Shown piece after piece: positions 24,634 through 36,905 of a stretch of 64,000 nucleotides of DNA. Source of the stretch: Antilocapra americana (taxonomy: Eukaryota > Chordata > Mammalia > Artiodactyla > Antilocapridae); NCBI GenBank assembly GCA_007570785.1, contig ML664161.1, forward strand, positions 16,396,861 to 16,460,860, in the 5' to 3' direction. The notes beneath the pieces are model-generated. The model saw only the letters and a list, made by a program, of their open reading frames with translations. It was not told the DNA's origin and made no database searches. Each line of letters starts with the position of its first letter. The first letter of the stretch is position 1. The position numbers and the translations under genes were made by a program.

Positions 24634-25659
24634 ACGTGTAAAACTTAGTGCAGGCTTGACGAGTAACATGTTTAATATTGTTATAGTATGGAGGATAAAA
24701 ACAAGGTATCACAAAAGAAGCAATCTGAAAAATAATTTAGCCAATGTATTAATTTTACTAAGAAGAAAACACTGTACACATAAACACATATATATTTCAA
24801 GTCTTATCTCCCCCAACCCTCCCCAGCCCCTGCTGTCAGTGTTCCAACATAGCTTGCTTTTTAGGCCTGCTTTTTAAAAAGCCTGATCAATGGCAAGCTT
24901 TTAGGGAGAAAAAAGTTTTCAACACAGGCTATTAACAGTGTTGGTTGGCATGCAGAACAAAGTCTCTAAATCAGCTAATTTAGAATCTGATAATCATGTT
25001 GAAGGATGGGGCTTTCTCCTCTGAGAAGAGAAATTCTACTCTCTTCTCAGATTCATTCTGACTGGTGACATGTGGGGATTCATTCTTGACCAGTGACATA
25101 TTACAGTGTAATGATACTGATTTTCTTTTCCCTTTGGCCCTGAGATAAGGAAAAATAAGGATATGACTTCTAAATAAGACTCATAAAAAACTTCAGTTTC
25201 AAGTAGATTGCTCAAATTTGTTTGCAAAATCAGAAACACATTAAAAAGCACTGGACATAAAACCAATGGTTTTTGAGTAAAGACTTAATTGTTCCTAGAC
25301 CTTCGTACTATTCTTTTATTGAATATACTAAAATCCAGCATCACGTTTTTTTTTTCCTACATAAAAAATATAAATGTGACATACCTCTCAGCCTAGCTTT
25401 TACAAAATAATAAATGTTGCTACTTGGTCATGTTTTCCCAAAGAAAACAATGGAGAAATGTTCAAATAAGTGTTAGACTATCAAATCATGCTATTGTGCT
25501 AATAGCACTAGTGTGCTAATGTCTTATATTGAAGAACATAAATAGAATTCTTTGGGTACATTCAACAGAAGGTCAAATTACACTTTTCAATGTCATATAA
25601 AATAATGTAAATTCCATACTTTTCCTTTATTTGCACTGAGCACAGTTTGTGACTACATA
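24634..25659. other. non-repeat intron
   Basis: No gene recognised. Holds a perfect 12-bp hairpin (25020-25051) immediately followed by an imperfect direct repeat of about 22 bp (attcattctgactggtgac at 25051; attcattcttgaccagtgac at 25079). Confidence 0.5.
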
Positions 25660-26183
25660 TCTGTGTGTCATTCTGGGGAGTGGAGACACAAGAGTAAAGA
25701 TGACAAAGTCCCCATTCTCATGGAGTTTCTAGTCTAGAAGAAAGATATGGTAACAACAAATACATAGATAAGTGAATAATGTAAGAGCAGATGGTTATTA
25801 GTACCTCGAGAAATGATTATACAGGACAACTATGAATGACTTCTTTTAGAAGACTTCTTGTAGTGATCAAGGAAGATCTCTTAAAGGGAGTGACATGTGA
25901 GCTGAGACCTAAACAAACCTAGGTAAGAGCATTCCAGGCAAAGAATATGGAGGTGGGCATGAGCTTGGAGGGATGAAGGGAGAGAAAAGCCAGTGTGGCT
26001 AAAATGTCCTATGGGATGTAGAGGAGGGACAAGACAGGATGACAGTAGGAGTCAGATCATGTCCTATGGACTATAAATAAGGACTCTGAATCTCGTTTTA
26101 TTTGTGAGGGGAAATGAGTGGCAGACTTCAACTGCCATTACTGGCAGGGAAGTAACAGGATCTGATGTAGTCTTAGAGTAGAA
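25660..26183 (+). repeat. ancient interspersed repeat, left part
   Basis: Same unnamed old family as 13860-15080: caaagtccccattctcatgg, ggagtgacatgtgagctgag, gagcattccaggcaaagaa, aagccagtgtggctaaaatg. It continues at 30138 after the BovB insertion. Confidence 0.6.
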
Positions 26184-26240
26184 AACTTACTGTTCTCCAG
26201 GAGAGTAGGTAAGTTCTGTGCCCCTGGAGAACAGTAAGTT
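26184..26240. repeat. perfect 18-bp inverted repeat
   Basis: aacttactgttctccagg (26184-26201) and its exact reverse complement cctggagaacagtaagtt (26223-26240), with a 21-nt loop. It lies a few bases left of the BovB 5' end. Confidence 0.97.
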
Positions 26241-26249
26241 CTCACTATG

Positions 26250-29200
26250 CTCTGGACAAGATGGAGGAGTAGAAGGACATGGACCCATCTCCTCCTGTAA
26301 GAACATCAAAATCTCAATTGGCTGCTGAACAACCATCTACAGGAGACTGTTGGATCTGATCAGAGTAAGGTACCCCATGTCCAAAGGTGAATAGGAAGCC
26401 CCAGCAAGATGGTAGAAGGGGCACAATCTCGTTTAGACTCAAACCTCATACATTCCAGAGATGCTCAGAGGGAGCAAACAAAACCTATGTGCACCAGGAC
26501 CCAGGGAAAGAAGCAGTGACCTCCACAAGGCACTGAGCCACCTGCCTTTGAGTGTCTGAGTGTCTCCTGTGGAGGCACGGGTTAGCAGTGACCTGCTGCG
26601 GGGTCAGGGGCACTGACTACAACAGTCCTGGGACCACTGAATGCTGGCAAAAGTCCTTTTAAAAGAGGTCACCATTACCACTGTTACCCCTACCATAGTT
26701 TGGCCTCAGGCCAAACCACAGGGAGGTAGCATAGCCTGACCCATCAGCAGAAAATTATATTAAGGATTTACTGAGAATGGCCCTACCTACCAGAGAAAGA
26801 ACTGGTTCTCCCCACAGCTAGTCCCTCCCATCAGGAAGCTTCCACAAGCATCTTACCCTCACTCTTCAGAGGGCAGAGAGAATGAAAGCCACAATCACAG
26901 AAAACTAATGCAACTCATCACATGGATCACAGCTTTGTGTATCTTAATGAAACTATGAGCCATGCTGTGTAGGGCCACCCAAGATAGATGGGTCATGGTG
27001 GATAGTTCTGACAAAATGTGGTCCACTGAAGAAGGGAATGGCAAATCAGCTCAGCATTCTTGCCTTGAGAACCCCATGAACAGTATAAAAAGGCAAAAAG
27101 ATGGGACACAGAAAGATGAACTCCCCAGGTCAGTAGGTGCCCAATATGCTATTGGAGGAGAGTAGAGAAATAGCTCCAGAAGGAATGAAGAAGCTGAGCC
27201 AAAGCGTAACAACACCCAGTTGTGGATGCATCTGGTGGTGGAAGTAGTGTGATGCTGTAAAGAATAACATTGCATAGGAACCTGAAATGTTAGGTCCATG
27301 AATCAAGGTGAACTGGACATTTTAGGAATCAGTGAACTAAAATGGAACAGAAATGGGTGAATTTAATTCAGATGACAATTATACCTACTACTGTGGGCAG
27401 AAATCCCTTAGAAGAAATGGAGTAGCCCTCATAGGCAACAAATGAGTCCAGAATGCAATACTTGGGGGCCATCTCAAAAATGACAGAATGATCTCTGTTC
27501 GTTTCCAAGGGAAACCATTCAATAGCAGAGTAATCCAAGTCTATACCCCAACCACTAATGCCAAAGAAGCTGAAGTTGAACGGTTCTAAGAAGAACTACA
27601 AAATTTAGAACTAACATTAAAAAAAAAGATCTCCTTTTCATCACAGGGGACTGGAATGCAAAAGTAGGAAGTCAAGAGATACCTAGAGTAACAGGCAAGT
27701 TTGACCTTGGTATACAAATGAAGCAGGGCAAAGGCTAACAAAGTTTTGCCAAGAGAACGCATTGGTCATAGCAAATACCCTCTTCCAACAACACAAGAGA
27801 AGACTCTATACATGGACCTCACTAGATGGTCAATACTGAAATCAGATTGATTATATTCTTTGCAGCGAAAGATAGAAAACCTCTATACAGTTGGCAAAAA
27901 CAACACCTGGAGCTGACTGTGGCTCAGATCATGAACTCCTTATTGCCAAATTCAGACTTAAATTGAATAAAATAGGGAAAACCACTAGGCCATTCAGGTA
28001 TGATCTAAATCAAATCCTGTATAATTCATACAGTGGAAGTGACAAATAGATTCAAGGGATTAGATCTGATAGAATGCCTGAAGAACTATGGATGGAGGTT
28101 CATAACATTGTAAAGAAGGTGGTGAGCAAAACCATCCCCAAGAAAAAGAAATGCAAAAAGGCAAAGAGGTTTTCTCAGGAGAGCTTATAAACAGCTGAGA
28201 AAAGAAGAGAAGTAAAAGACAAAGAACAAAAGGAAAGATATACCCATCTGAATGCAGAGCTCCAAAGAATAGCAAGGAGAGATAAGAAAGCCTTCCTCAG
28301 TTATCAATGCAAAGAAATAGAGGAAAACAATAGAATGGGAAAGACAAGAGATCTCTTCAAGAAAATTAGACACACCAAGGGAACATATCACGCAAAGACG
28401 GGCACAATAAAGAACAGAAACGGTATGGACCTAACAGAAGCAGAAGATATTAAGTAGAGCTGGCAAGAATACACAGAAGAACTATGAAAAAAAGATCTTA
28501 ATGACCCAGATAACCATGATGATGTGCTCATTCACCTAGAGTCAGAAATCTTGGAGTGTGAAATCAAGCGGGCCTTAGGAAGCACCACCATGAACAAAGC
28601 TGGTGGAGATGCTGGAATTCCTGCTGAGCTATTTCAAAGCCTAAAAGATGATGCTGTTAAAGTATTCCACTCAATATGCCAGCAAATTTGGAAAACTAGG
28701 CAGTGGTCACAGGACAAGAAAATATCAGATTTCATTCCAATCCCAAAGAAAGGCAGTGCCAAAGAATGTTCAAGTGAAAGTTGCTCAGTCATGTCCGACT
28801 TTTGCGACCCCATGGACTATACAGTCCATGGAATTCTTCAGTCCAGGATACTGGAGTGGGTAGCTGTTTGTTCCCTTCTCCAAAGAATGTTCAAACTATC
28901 GCACAATTGCACTCATTCACACTGTAGCGAAGTAATGCTCAAAATTCTCCAAGTGAGGCTTCAATAGTACACGAACCAAGAACTTCCAGATGTTCAAGAT
29001 GGATTTAGAAAAGACAGAGGAACCAGAGATCAAACTGCCACCATCTGTTGGAACATAGGAAACGCAAGAGAATTCCAGAGAAACCATCTGTTTCTGCTTC
29101 ATTGACCACACTAAAGCCTTTGTGTGGATCACAACCAACTATGGAAAAGTCTTAATAAGATGGGAGACACTTAACCTGTCTCCTGTGAAACCCATATGCA

Positions 29201-30137
29201 GGTCAAGAAGCAACAGTTAGAACCAGATATGGAACAACAGACTGGTTCCAAACTGAGAAAGGAGTACATCAAAGCTGTATATTGTCACCCTGCTTATTTA
29301 ACTTATATGCAGAGTACATCATGCAAAATGCCAGTCTGGATGAATCACAAGATGGAATCAAGATTTCCAGGAGAAATATCAGTAACTTCAGATATACAGA
29401 TGACACCACCCTTATGGCAGAAAGCAAAGAGGGACTGAAGAGCCTCATGATGAAGGTGAAAGAGGAGAGTGAAAAAGCTGGCTTAAAACTCAACATTCAG
29501 AAAACTAAGATCATGGCACCTGGTCCCATCACTTCATCACAAATAGATGGGGAAACAACAGAAACAGTGACAGATTTTATATTCTTAGGCTCCAAAATCA
29601 CTGCAGATGGTAACTGCTGCCATGAAATTAAAAGACATTTGCTCCTTGGAAGAAAAGCTATGATAAACCTAGATAGCATATTGAAAAGCAGAGACATACT
29701 TTGCTGACAAAGGTCTGTATAGTCAAACCTATGATTTTTCCACTAGTCATTATGCATGTGACAGCTGGACCATAAAGAAAGCTGAGTGCCAAAGAACTGA
29801 TGCTTTTGAGCTGTGGCGTTGGAGTAGACTCTTGAGAGTCCCTGGATTGCAAGATCACACCAGTCAATCCTAAAGGAAATCAACCCTGAATATTCATTAG
29901 AAGCACTGATGCTGAAGCTCCAATACTTTGGCCACCTGATATGATGAGCTGACTCATTAGAAAAGACTCTGTTGCTGGGAAAGCTAGAAGGCTGGAAGAG
30001 AAGGGGACTACAGAGGACAGATGATTGAGTGGCATGAGTTTGAGCAAGCTCCAGGAAGTGGTGAAGGACAGGAAGCCTCACGTGCTGCACTCCATGCCAT
30101 CACAAAGAGTTGGACAGGACTGAGTGACTAAACAACA
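26250..30137 (+). mobile_element. near full-length BovB LINE with L1-like 5' UTR
   Basis: The most complete BovB here, about 3.8 kb after removing a nested SINE. A 5' leader of about 690 bp starts gacaagatggaggagtagaa. Then come the BovB proper with endonuclease (fragments at 27650-27720), linker (28080-28200), RT and the 3' end. The catalytic box reads FRYTDDTTLMAE (YTDD for YADD) at about 29388. Several stops (for example TGA near 27444) and frameshifts make it inactive. The leader shares ordered blocks with the L1 5' UTR at 3187-4060. I found no clear target-site duplication. Flanking sequence on both sides belongs to one older repeat. Confidence 0.88.
28774..28879 (-). mobile_element. Bov-A SINE inside BovB RT region
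   Basis: Antisense Bov-A body without tRNA head. Perfect 15-bp target-site duplication ccaaagaatgttcaa at 28759-28773 and 28880-28894. Confidence 0.96.
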
Positions 30138-30720
30138 TCAAGGGGAGTAAGACTGAAAGCTGGGAGACAAGGTAGGAGGCTGCGGCAGTGATTTGGGCCA
30201 AGGCTGCTGCTTGTGTGGAGGAAGTTGTAGATGGGGGAGATGAATTGATGTGGTTGGATTCCTTTAGATTGGTTTTCCTACTGGATTGGCTGTGAGGCTG
30301 TAGGAAAGGAAGGGGATCTTCCAGGATTTTGGTTTGAGCAGACTGCAGTGTTATTACTTCAGTGGAGTAGGTACTGGTTTGGAACGGGAGATTAAGAGTT
30401 TGTTTTTTGACATGTTATGCATATAATGGATACTAGAACCCAAATAGCAGTATCAGTAGACAATTGGATATATGATTTGGGATCTTTGGGGAGAGGTCAA
30501 GGTTGAAAAATGAGATTGAAGAGTTATCAGGATATAGGTGGTATTTACATCCACGGGACTGAAAGAGGTGGCTAAGGAAAAAATGTAGATGGAGAAGAGA
30601 AAGAGTGAGGGCTATGTCCTGGATCTCCATAATACAGACATGAATGGAGGAGCCAGCAAGCAGACTGGGGAAGAATGGCCTGTGAGGTGGGAGAAAACCA
30701 GTATAGAGCGCAAAGCACTG
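30138..30720 (+). repeat. ancient interspersed repeat, right part
   Basis: Continuation of the element at 25660-26183: ggtaggaggctgcggcagtg, acaattggatatatgatttg, atcaggatataggtggtatt, aaatgtagatggagaagaga. Confidence 0.6.
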
Positions 30721-31078
30721 CTCAGCACATAAAACTCATTCCACACAAATCTGCTGAAGGAGGGCATGAATGATCAGGTTTTTGTCTCCTTATCTCATCT
30801 ACTGCTCCTCCAGGCCCACCCTGCATCCTAACCACACCCAGTGATGCTGGCAAGTGCTCAGTGCACAGACACTCATTTAGGCCTCTGTGCATCTGCATGT
30901 TTTCATCCCCCTGCTTGGAATGCCTTTTCCTTCTATTTCCTTTTAAAACTGATGCCTGTTCATCATACTGATGAGTACGATGCCTGTCCTTAGGAAACTT
31001 TCTCTGTCCCTGTATTAGGATTCTTAATTATCTTCTATGAGATTCTGAGCAAGTTGAATACAAGGATGGTGGTGGGGG
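30721..31078. other. non-repeat intron
   Basis: Nothing recognised. Confidence 0.4.
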
Positions 31079-31280
31079 TTTAGTTGCTAACTTGGGTCCA
31101 ACTCTTAAGACCCAATGGACTGTAGCCCACCAGTTTCCTCTGTCCATGGGATTTCCCAGGCAGGAATAGTGGAGTGGGTTGCCATTTCCTTTTCCAGGGG
31201 ATCGTCCCAACCCAGGAATCAAGCCCTGGTCTCCTGTACTGCAAGTGGATTCTTTACCTCTGAGCCATTAGGGAAGCCCC
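31079..31280 (-). mobile_element. Bov-tA SINE, antisense
   Basis: Antisense Bov-tA with body and tRNA-like head (gattctttacctctgagcca ttagggaagcccc). Confidence 0.92.
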
Positions 31281-32617
31281 AGAAGGCAGGGATTTAGTCC
31301 TCGTTTCGGTATCTCTAGTGCCTAATGTAGAGTCTGAAAATAATAGTCACTTAGCAAGTGTAATTTTTTTTAAGACAGATAAATGAAGGCATCATTCAAT
31401 TTGTGAGGATCAATTCACCTTCCTGGATGATCTTCATGTTCTCCCTTCCTTATTACTCCCAAAGTCTATGAGCAGGCTTCTGGTTAGTTTACCAAACCCA
31501 CAGAACAAGGTAGAACTCTCTATCTGTGCTTATTTTATTGAAACAGAAGATTCCTTTTGTTCTGTGCACATCTCATCCATTTTTTCAAACAAGAGAAACC
31601 TCCTTTGGCAAGGCTTTAGAAACACCATTTCACCACAGAAACAACTTAGATATCGACAGGGTAGAAGAGAGAAAAAGCATACAGTATGACTCAAGTCATA
31701 TTGTAAAGGTTCCTTAGGCAGCCAGCATCATCCAGTGAATTCATGTAAAATGCTCCTGTTGTTTTGAAACTATTTTAAAAATCCTATACAAGATCTTGAA
31801 GAAGCCCAGTGAACTGGAATAACTTTACTGGATCACAAGACTGCTCAATCAATCTCATGTTTAACAATGAGGCAGTATTATACATGTACCATCAGTTCCC
31901 CAAAGCAGCTAGATTTTCGCCCGCTGCTGCTAAAACACAGATGTAACACAGCTGTGATGTGGAACCAAGCTGTTATACGCAGTTCAGATTTCTTCAGGAC
32001 CCTGCACCCAGAAATCTGTGACCAGGACAGGCAACTGTTTCTATTTTAACATGCAAACGAATGGTGCGTAACAAGACATAAGAAAGGCTCACACAGAATG
32101 GTCATAAATATACAGAGAACAAAGTTAGCTTTGGACCTAGTATTCTGAGCTAAAATAGGAGCTTATTTCAGAAAAATTTTAAAAGAGGGCTCTTGTTCAT
32201 GTCATTAATCCTTTCTGAATCTTGGTACAATTTATAGAGCATCAGACTATTATTTTCTTTTTGGTATGGGAAAGAATTATTTTGTAAGCAGCACAGTATT
32301 TTTATTCATTTTAGTTGAACCTGGAGTATCTGTCCAGAACATGTCTTGTGACATAGCCCTTGTAATTCGTTTTGCTGAGATCTGTTAACTTCAATAAATA
32401 TACTAACAGAAGAAGGAAAAACAGTAAAAAATGACAGAGAAAGTCTAGGAAGAAGGCTCAGAGAAACAAAACATAAGAGTAATATTCAACCAATAATTAA
32501 AAATATATCAAAAAAGTATAAATTATATAATTCAGTGGCCAATTAAGATGATAAAGAAGGACAGAGAAATGGGAAAAAGACACATATAAATTCAATAGGT
32601 AAATAGGAAGATGACTG
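31281..32617. other. non-repeat intron
   Basis: No exon, RNA gene or repeat recognised; AT-rich near 32500. Confidence 0.45.
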
Positions 32618-32837
32618 TGTGCGTGTGTGCTCAGTCGCTTCAGTTGTGTCTGACTCTTTGCGACCCCATGGACTGTAGCCTGCCAGGCTCCTCTGTGCGT
32701 GGGATTCTCCAGGCAAGAATACTGGAGTGAGTTGTCATGCCCTCCTCCATGGGGTCTTCTGGACCTAAAGATTGAACCTGTGTCTCCTGCATTGGCAGGC
32801 AGGTTCTTTATTGCTGAGCCACTAGGGAAGTCCCTGA
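32618..32837 (-). mobile_element. Bov-tA SINE, antisense
   Basis: Full antisense Bov-tA with a short GTGTGC tail. Target-site duplication aagatgactg at 32608-32617 and 32838-32847. Confidence 0.94.
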
Positions 32838-33419
32838 AAGATGACTGCTTATTTACTAAAAAATATACTTCAATCTTAGTGATATCTCCTATCTGGAATT
32901 ATTATTCTCAGGTTTAAAAAAAATAAAAGTTGAAAATATACTGTCCTTAGGAACTTCACTGGAGCACAGATTTAGGAATGATTTTGGCAGAAAATAGAAA
33001 GTATCCTCTGGGTGACAGAGCAGGAAGTAATCCTGCATTTCTCCTGCACTATGAGAACCTTGACAAGGAACTTGTTAGGTAAGGATCTGGTCGTTACAGA
33101 ACTAAGTATGGGTGAAAAATAACTGAAGCCAAAGATGTAAGTTCATGCAAAGAATTCAGCAACAAACAAAATCAGAACCAGATGCTCTCTTTTCTCATAA
33201 AGGCTGAAACTGCCGCAGGAAGAATTTAGATTAGACATAAGGAAATATATTCTGATTGAAATGATTGCAAGATAGTGAAATGGGTCACCTAGGAAAGTTT
33301 TGGAATCTTATTTCCTAGCAACTGCTAAAAATAGAACTGATGCTCAGGGATGGCTCTAGGCAAATGTGAGGAATCATAGACTCAAGACCGTCACAGCAGA
33401 AGGCAGTCTTAGAAATCAT

Positions 33420-33595
33420 CAAATCCAAAGGATCCCAAATTTGTCTTCACGCTGAATCACTGGGGAGTCTTTATCCAAATTCCCAAACCCAGGCCGCAGC
33501 CGGGGCCACTGCACTCACAGTACCCTGGAGCAGGACAGGCATTAGGAGTTTGGAAAGCTTCTCAGGTATCCCCAGTGGGCAGCCTAATTAGGGTA
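33420..33595 (+). repeat. MER5-like DNA transposon remnant
   Basis: Diverged match to the hAT-derived MER5 family (gctgaatcactggggagtct; ggagtttggaaagcttctca; agtgggcagcc). No transposase. The rest of 32848-33765 is unrecognised. Confidence 0.6.
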
Positions 33596-33765
33596 CCGCG
33601 GGTCTAATGAATGATCTCAGGTTCCAGATAAAGAGAGGGAAAACGACTTTTCCAAGGTTACCAAGGTAGCAACTGGCCCAGAAGAAAGACAGCCCAAGTC
33701 TCCTGACCCTGATCGGCACACAGATTTAAAACACAGAAAGTGTTTTCAAAAAGAAAGAAAAACAA

Positions 33766-33829
33766 GGTGGGAGGGAGGTTCAAAAGGGGGGAATATATGT
33801 ATACCTATGGCTGATTCATAAAAAAAAAG
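33766..33829 (+). mobile_element. short L1 3'-end fragment
   Basis: ggtgggagggaggttcaaaa, atatatgtatacctatggct gattcat and an A run: the very end of a ruminant L1. Confidence 0.8.
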
Positions 33830-35764
33830 AATGAAAAAGAAAAACAACTTATTTTACATATATGGAATCAATACATTAGCACTATAGATAATTTAAAAGA
33901 ATCATTGAAACTGCCAATGAAAATTAATAATTCTCAATCTCACTATCCAGAGATGTTATTCATCACTGTTGATAATTTTGCATATTCTTCTACTTTTTTC
34001 TTAGAGTTTGTATGTACTTTTAAAATTTTGTAAAGGTCAAGATCATCCCTATGAACATGGCAGTGGGCTTTCTAGAAATCCAGGGAGCTAAAGGTGTTGG
34101 GTGATGCTCTGGCATATGGCTGCCAGTTTCTCCCCATCCTTGATGGAGATGTAGCACGAGGTCTTATCTTTCTTGTCATCTGTGTTTAGTTAGAGAACCA
34201 AATGGATTCAGGATGGGCTCTAAGTTCTTCTTGAGTGAAGACACAAAGACACAAAGTCCAAGTGTAAAAGTCCTGCCCCGTGGGCTTAGTGTCACCAACA
34301 ACCAGACAGAAAAGCTGCCTCTGCTTCCACTCATGTGGGCCTCTTCATTTCCATTATGCTTGAGATTCTTGCCTTGTAAGTCAACATCTCACCTAAATTT
34401 ATGGTGGTCTGTATTTGTGTGTAAGTATGTATGTCTGTTCTCACCCATCCCAGGAAACGGGTAAATCTTTATCACTGACCCAAATAATCACTGTGATTTG
34501 GTGGATCCATAAAATCAAACTTCCACTAATGAAAGAAAATTCCAGTTTCAAAGTTCCTATTTTATTATTGCTAACCGGCCAATTAAAGCTTAAACCTAAT
34601 TTTATGAGGTGACTTAAATCTGATGCTCAAAATTCAATGTCTCTTCAGCACAGGTAGAAAATTAACACTTTAGTATCAAAAGCCACCTTATTTTGAAAAG
34701 GAAGATTCTCTTTAGAATACCAAATGAGTCATAAGAAATGATTTAGAAAAGGAAGTGGGAAACTTGAAATGTAGCCTTCTGAAGTGTGTTCTTTACATCA
34801 ATGGCGTCAGTAAACACTGCTTCCATCACAGAAACACATCTGAGCTTAATTAGGGGATTGGTTTTGCGTAGTCTGTGAAAGTGAAATATCTTTTTACATT
34901 TAGCTTTAAGGGCAGAGTGATCTATCCACTTCCTTTCTGTAGTCATATCAGGTAATCTCGTATATATCCATATTTTCACTCCAGAGCTGTGCAGAACACA
35001 GAAATAGAATATTTGATTATTTATCTCTTTTCTATGACTACCCAAGCTGTTTCATAGGGGAAGCAACCATGGTGTTAATAACTGCAATATTCTGATTTTT
35101 GGATCTGACTTGAGGTTATTTTTAATCTTTGGATGTAAGGTAATTAGGATGGGCCATCTCTAAACCTGTTTTTCCTCAGATTTCATCATGCAATTCAGTT
35201 TTTCACGGGAAATCAAATTTACCTCTAATTATTTGCATGTGGCTCCGTATATGATATCAATAATGTCTAGCTATGTTTTAATGCCTCTCTGCCTTTCACT
35301 TTCTCTCCATGCCTCTTGCCTTCTTGGTCCATTAAGTATAGTTGTCTGTGTCAGGGGTTGATGTGTATTTCAAATACCAAGGACTTTAATATAAATGAAA
35401 ACCAACTTATTAAATAAAGAAATCTGATGTGAGAAAAGAAAATATATTTCTTAGCCAAATTCTAAGTTTGAGTAATTTTTAATATTGTTTACTATTTGAA
35501 TTCAGAAGTTCCTCCTTTTATCAACAGCTCCAAGGTAATGTACAAAAGTGGGTTCTAGTTCTGCCTGCTAGTAATTAGCAGTGTTTACTGAGGGACTTGC
35601 TTGGGCAAGTCCCTCAGCATCTCTGGATTTCAGCCCCTCCTCTAGAGTGATGGAGTGGGCCCTAAGAATCCCTGGCATGAAGCACAAAGTCTAAATGGCC
35701 CATGACATCTCTCACAGTTCAGTTCCAGAGAAAACTGGAGATCTCTGAGAATGTCATTAAGATC
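33830..35764. other. non-repeat intron
   Basis: No gene recognised. Contains a perfect 13-bp hairpin at 35588-35617. Confidence 0.45.
35588..35617. repeat. perfect 13-bp hairpin, 4-nt loop
   Basis: ctgagggacttgc (35588-35600), loop ttgg, gcaagtccctcag (35605-35617). Confidence 0.97.
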
Positions 35765-36252
35765 TATGATGGTTAGTTTTATGTGTCAACTAGACTGGGT
35801 CAGAGAGGACCCAGACATTTGGTTAAACATTTCTGCATGCCTATTTCTATGTGAGATTAGCATTTGAACTGGTAGACTGAATAAATCAGTGGCCCTCTCC
35901 AATGTAGGTGGCCATCATCTAATCCAGTGAGGGCGTGAATAGAACAAAAAAGCAGAGCAATGGAGAATTCCTTCTACTTGTTTGCATGAGCTGGGACACT
36001 GGTCTCCTATATTCAAACTGGGTCTTATACCATCGGCTCTCCGAGTCCTCATGCCTTTGGATATTAACTGATACTACACCACCAGCTTTTCTGGGTCTCC
36101 AGCTTTCAGATGGCAGATTGTTGGACTTGTCAGCCTTCATAATTATGTAAGCCAATTTCTTACAGTGAATCTCAGTTTCTGTCTGCCTGTGTCTTTATCT
36201 CTACCTCTATCTATATGCCCTACTCATTTCTCTAGAGAACACTGACTAAAAC
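35765..36252 (+). mobile_element. old LTR-like mammalian repeat
   Basis: Starts gatggttagttttatgtgtc aactagactgg and ends ctctagagaacactgactaa aaca. Internal words include gcatttgaactggtagactg and ggtctccagctttcagatgg. This is a well-known old mammalian LTR-type repeat whose family name I cannot assign. No retroviral genes are present. Confidence 0.65.
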
Positions 36253-36433
36253 AAGATCTAAAAGGCTGATGATCAATCTTCTAGGAGGAGGGGGAAGGAC
36301 TGGTAACTCTCATGGAAAAGAGCCACTTTCTTAATCCATAGGAATTATTTATGATGTACCATCAGCATATGGTATTTTATATGCTTTAGTCAAATGAATA
36401 AAGGAAATTTAAGATGCTGCTTTGCCCATAGGT
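36253..36433. other. non-repeat intron
   Basis: Nothing recognised. Confidence 0.4.
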
Positions 36434-36905
36434 AGTTTACTGATTTTTTTTTTTTTTCGCTTCAAATAAGCTTTATTTTCCCTGATGGAAAGGACTTGCT
36501 GTGGGGAAAACTGGGTCTTGCTCTGCTGTGCAGGGCCATGCTCAGTAAATCTTTAATTTTCTGCTGATAGGTGGGGCTATGCTCTCTCCCTGTAAGTTGT
36601 TCGGCCTGAGAGGGCCCGGTCTGCAGTCTCTACGGTAGGGCTAACGGTGACTCCAAAAGGACCTATGCCATCGTATGCCTCCCAGGACTGCTGCTGCCAA
36701 GGCCCCTGTCCCCACAGCAGGGCCTATCAACCCACGCCTCCACGGCAGACCCTCAGACTGAGCCAGATCTGTCTGTGGGTGTCTATTTTGGGTCACTGCT
36801 CTTTTCCCCTGGGTCCTGGTGTGCATAAGGTTTTGTTTGTGTCCTCCAAGAGTCTTTGTTTTCCCCAGTCCTGTGCAAGTTCTGTAATCAAATCCCACTG
36901 AACTT
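36434..36905 (-). mobile_element. 5'-UTR-only LINE retrocopy with AATAAA and poly(A)
   Basis: On the minus strand this is the same L1-like 5' UTR that heads the BovB at 26250, beginning inside it near 36905. It runs through gcaccaggacccaggg, ctcaggccgaac and cagcagaaaatt, then ccatcagggaaaataaagct and about 16 A residues (a T run on the plus strand at 36446-36461). AATAAA lies about 16 bases before the A tract. No ORF sequence is present. The 5' end directly abuts a sense BovB at 36906. Confidence 0.82.

Noticed and set aside
35765..36252. Endogenous retrovirus with coding capacity
   Set aside because: Only LTR-like sequence is present; no gag, pol or env sequence on either side.
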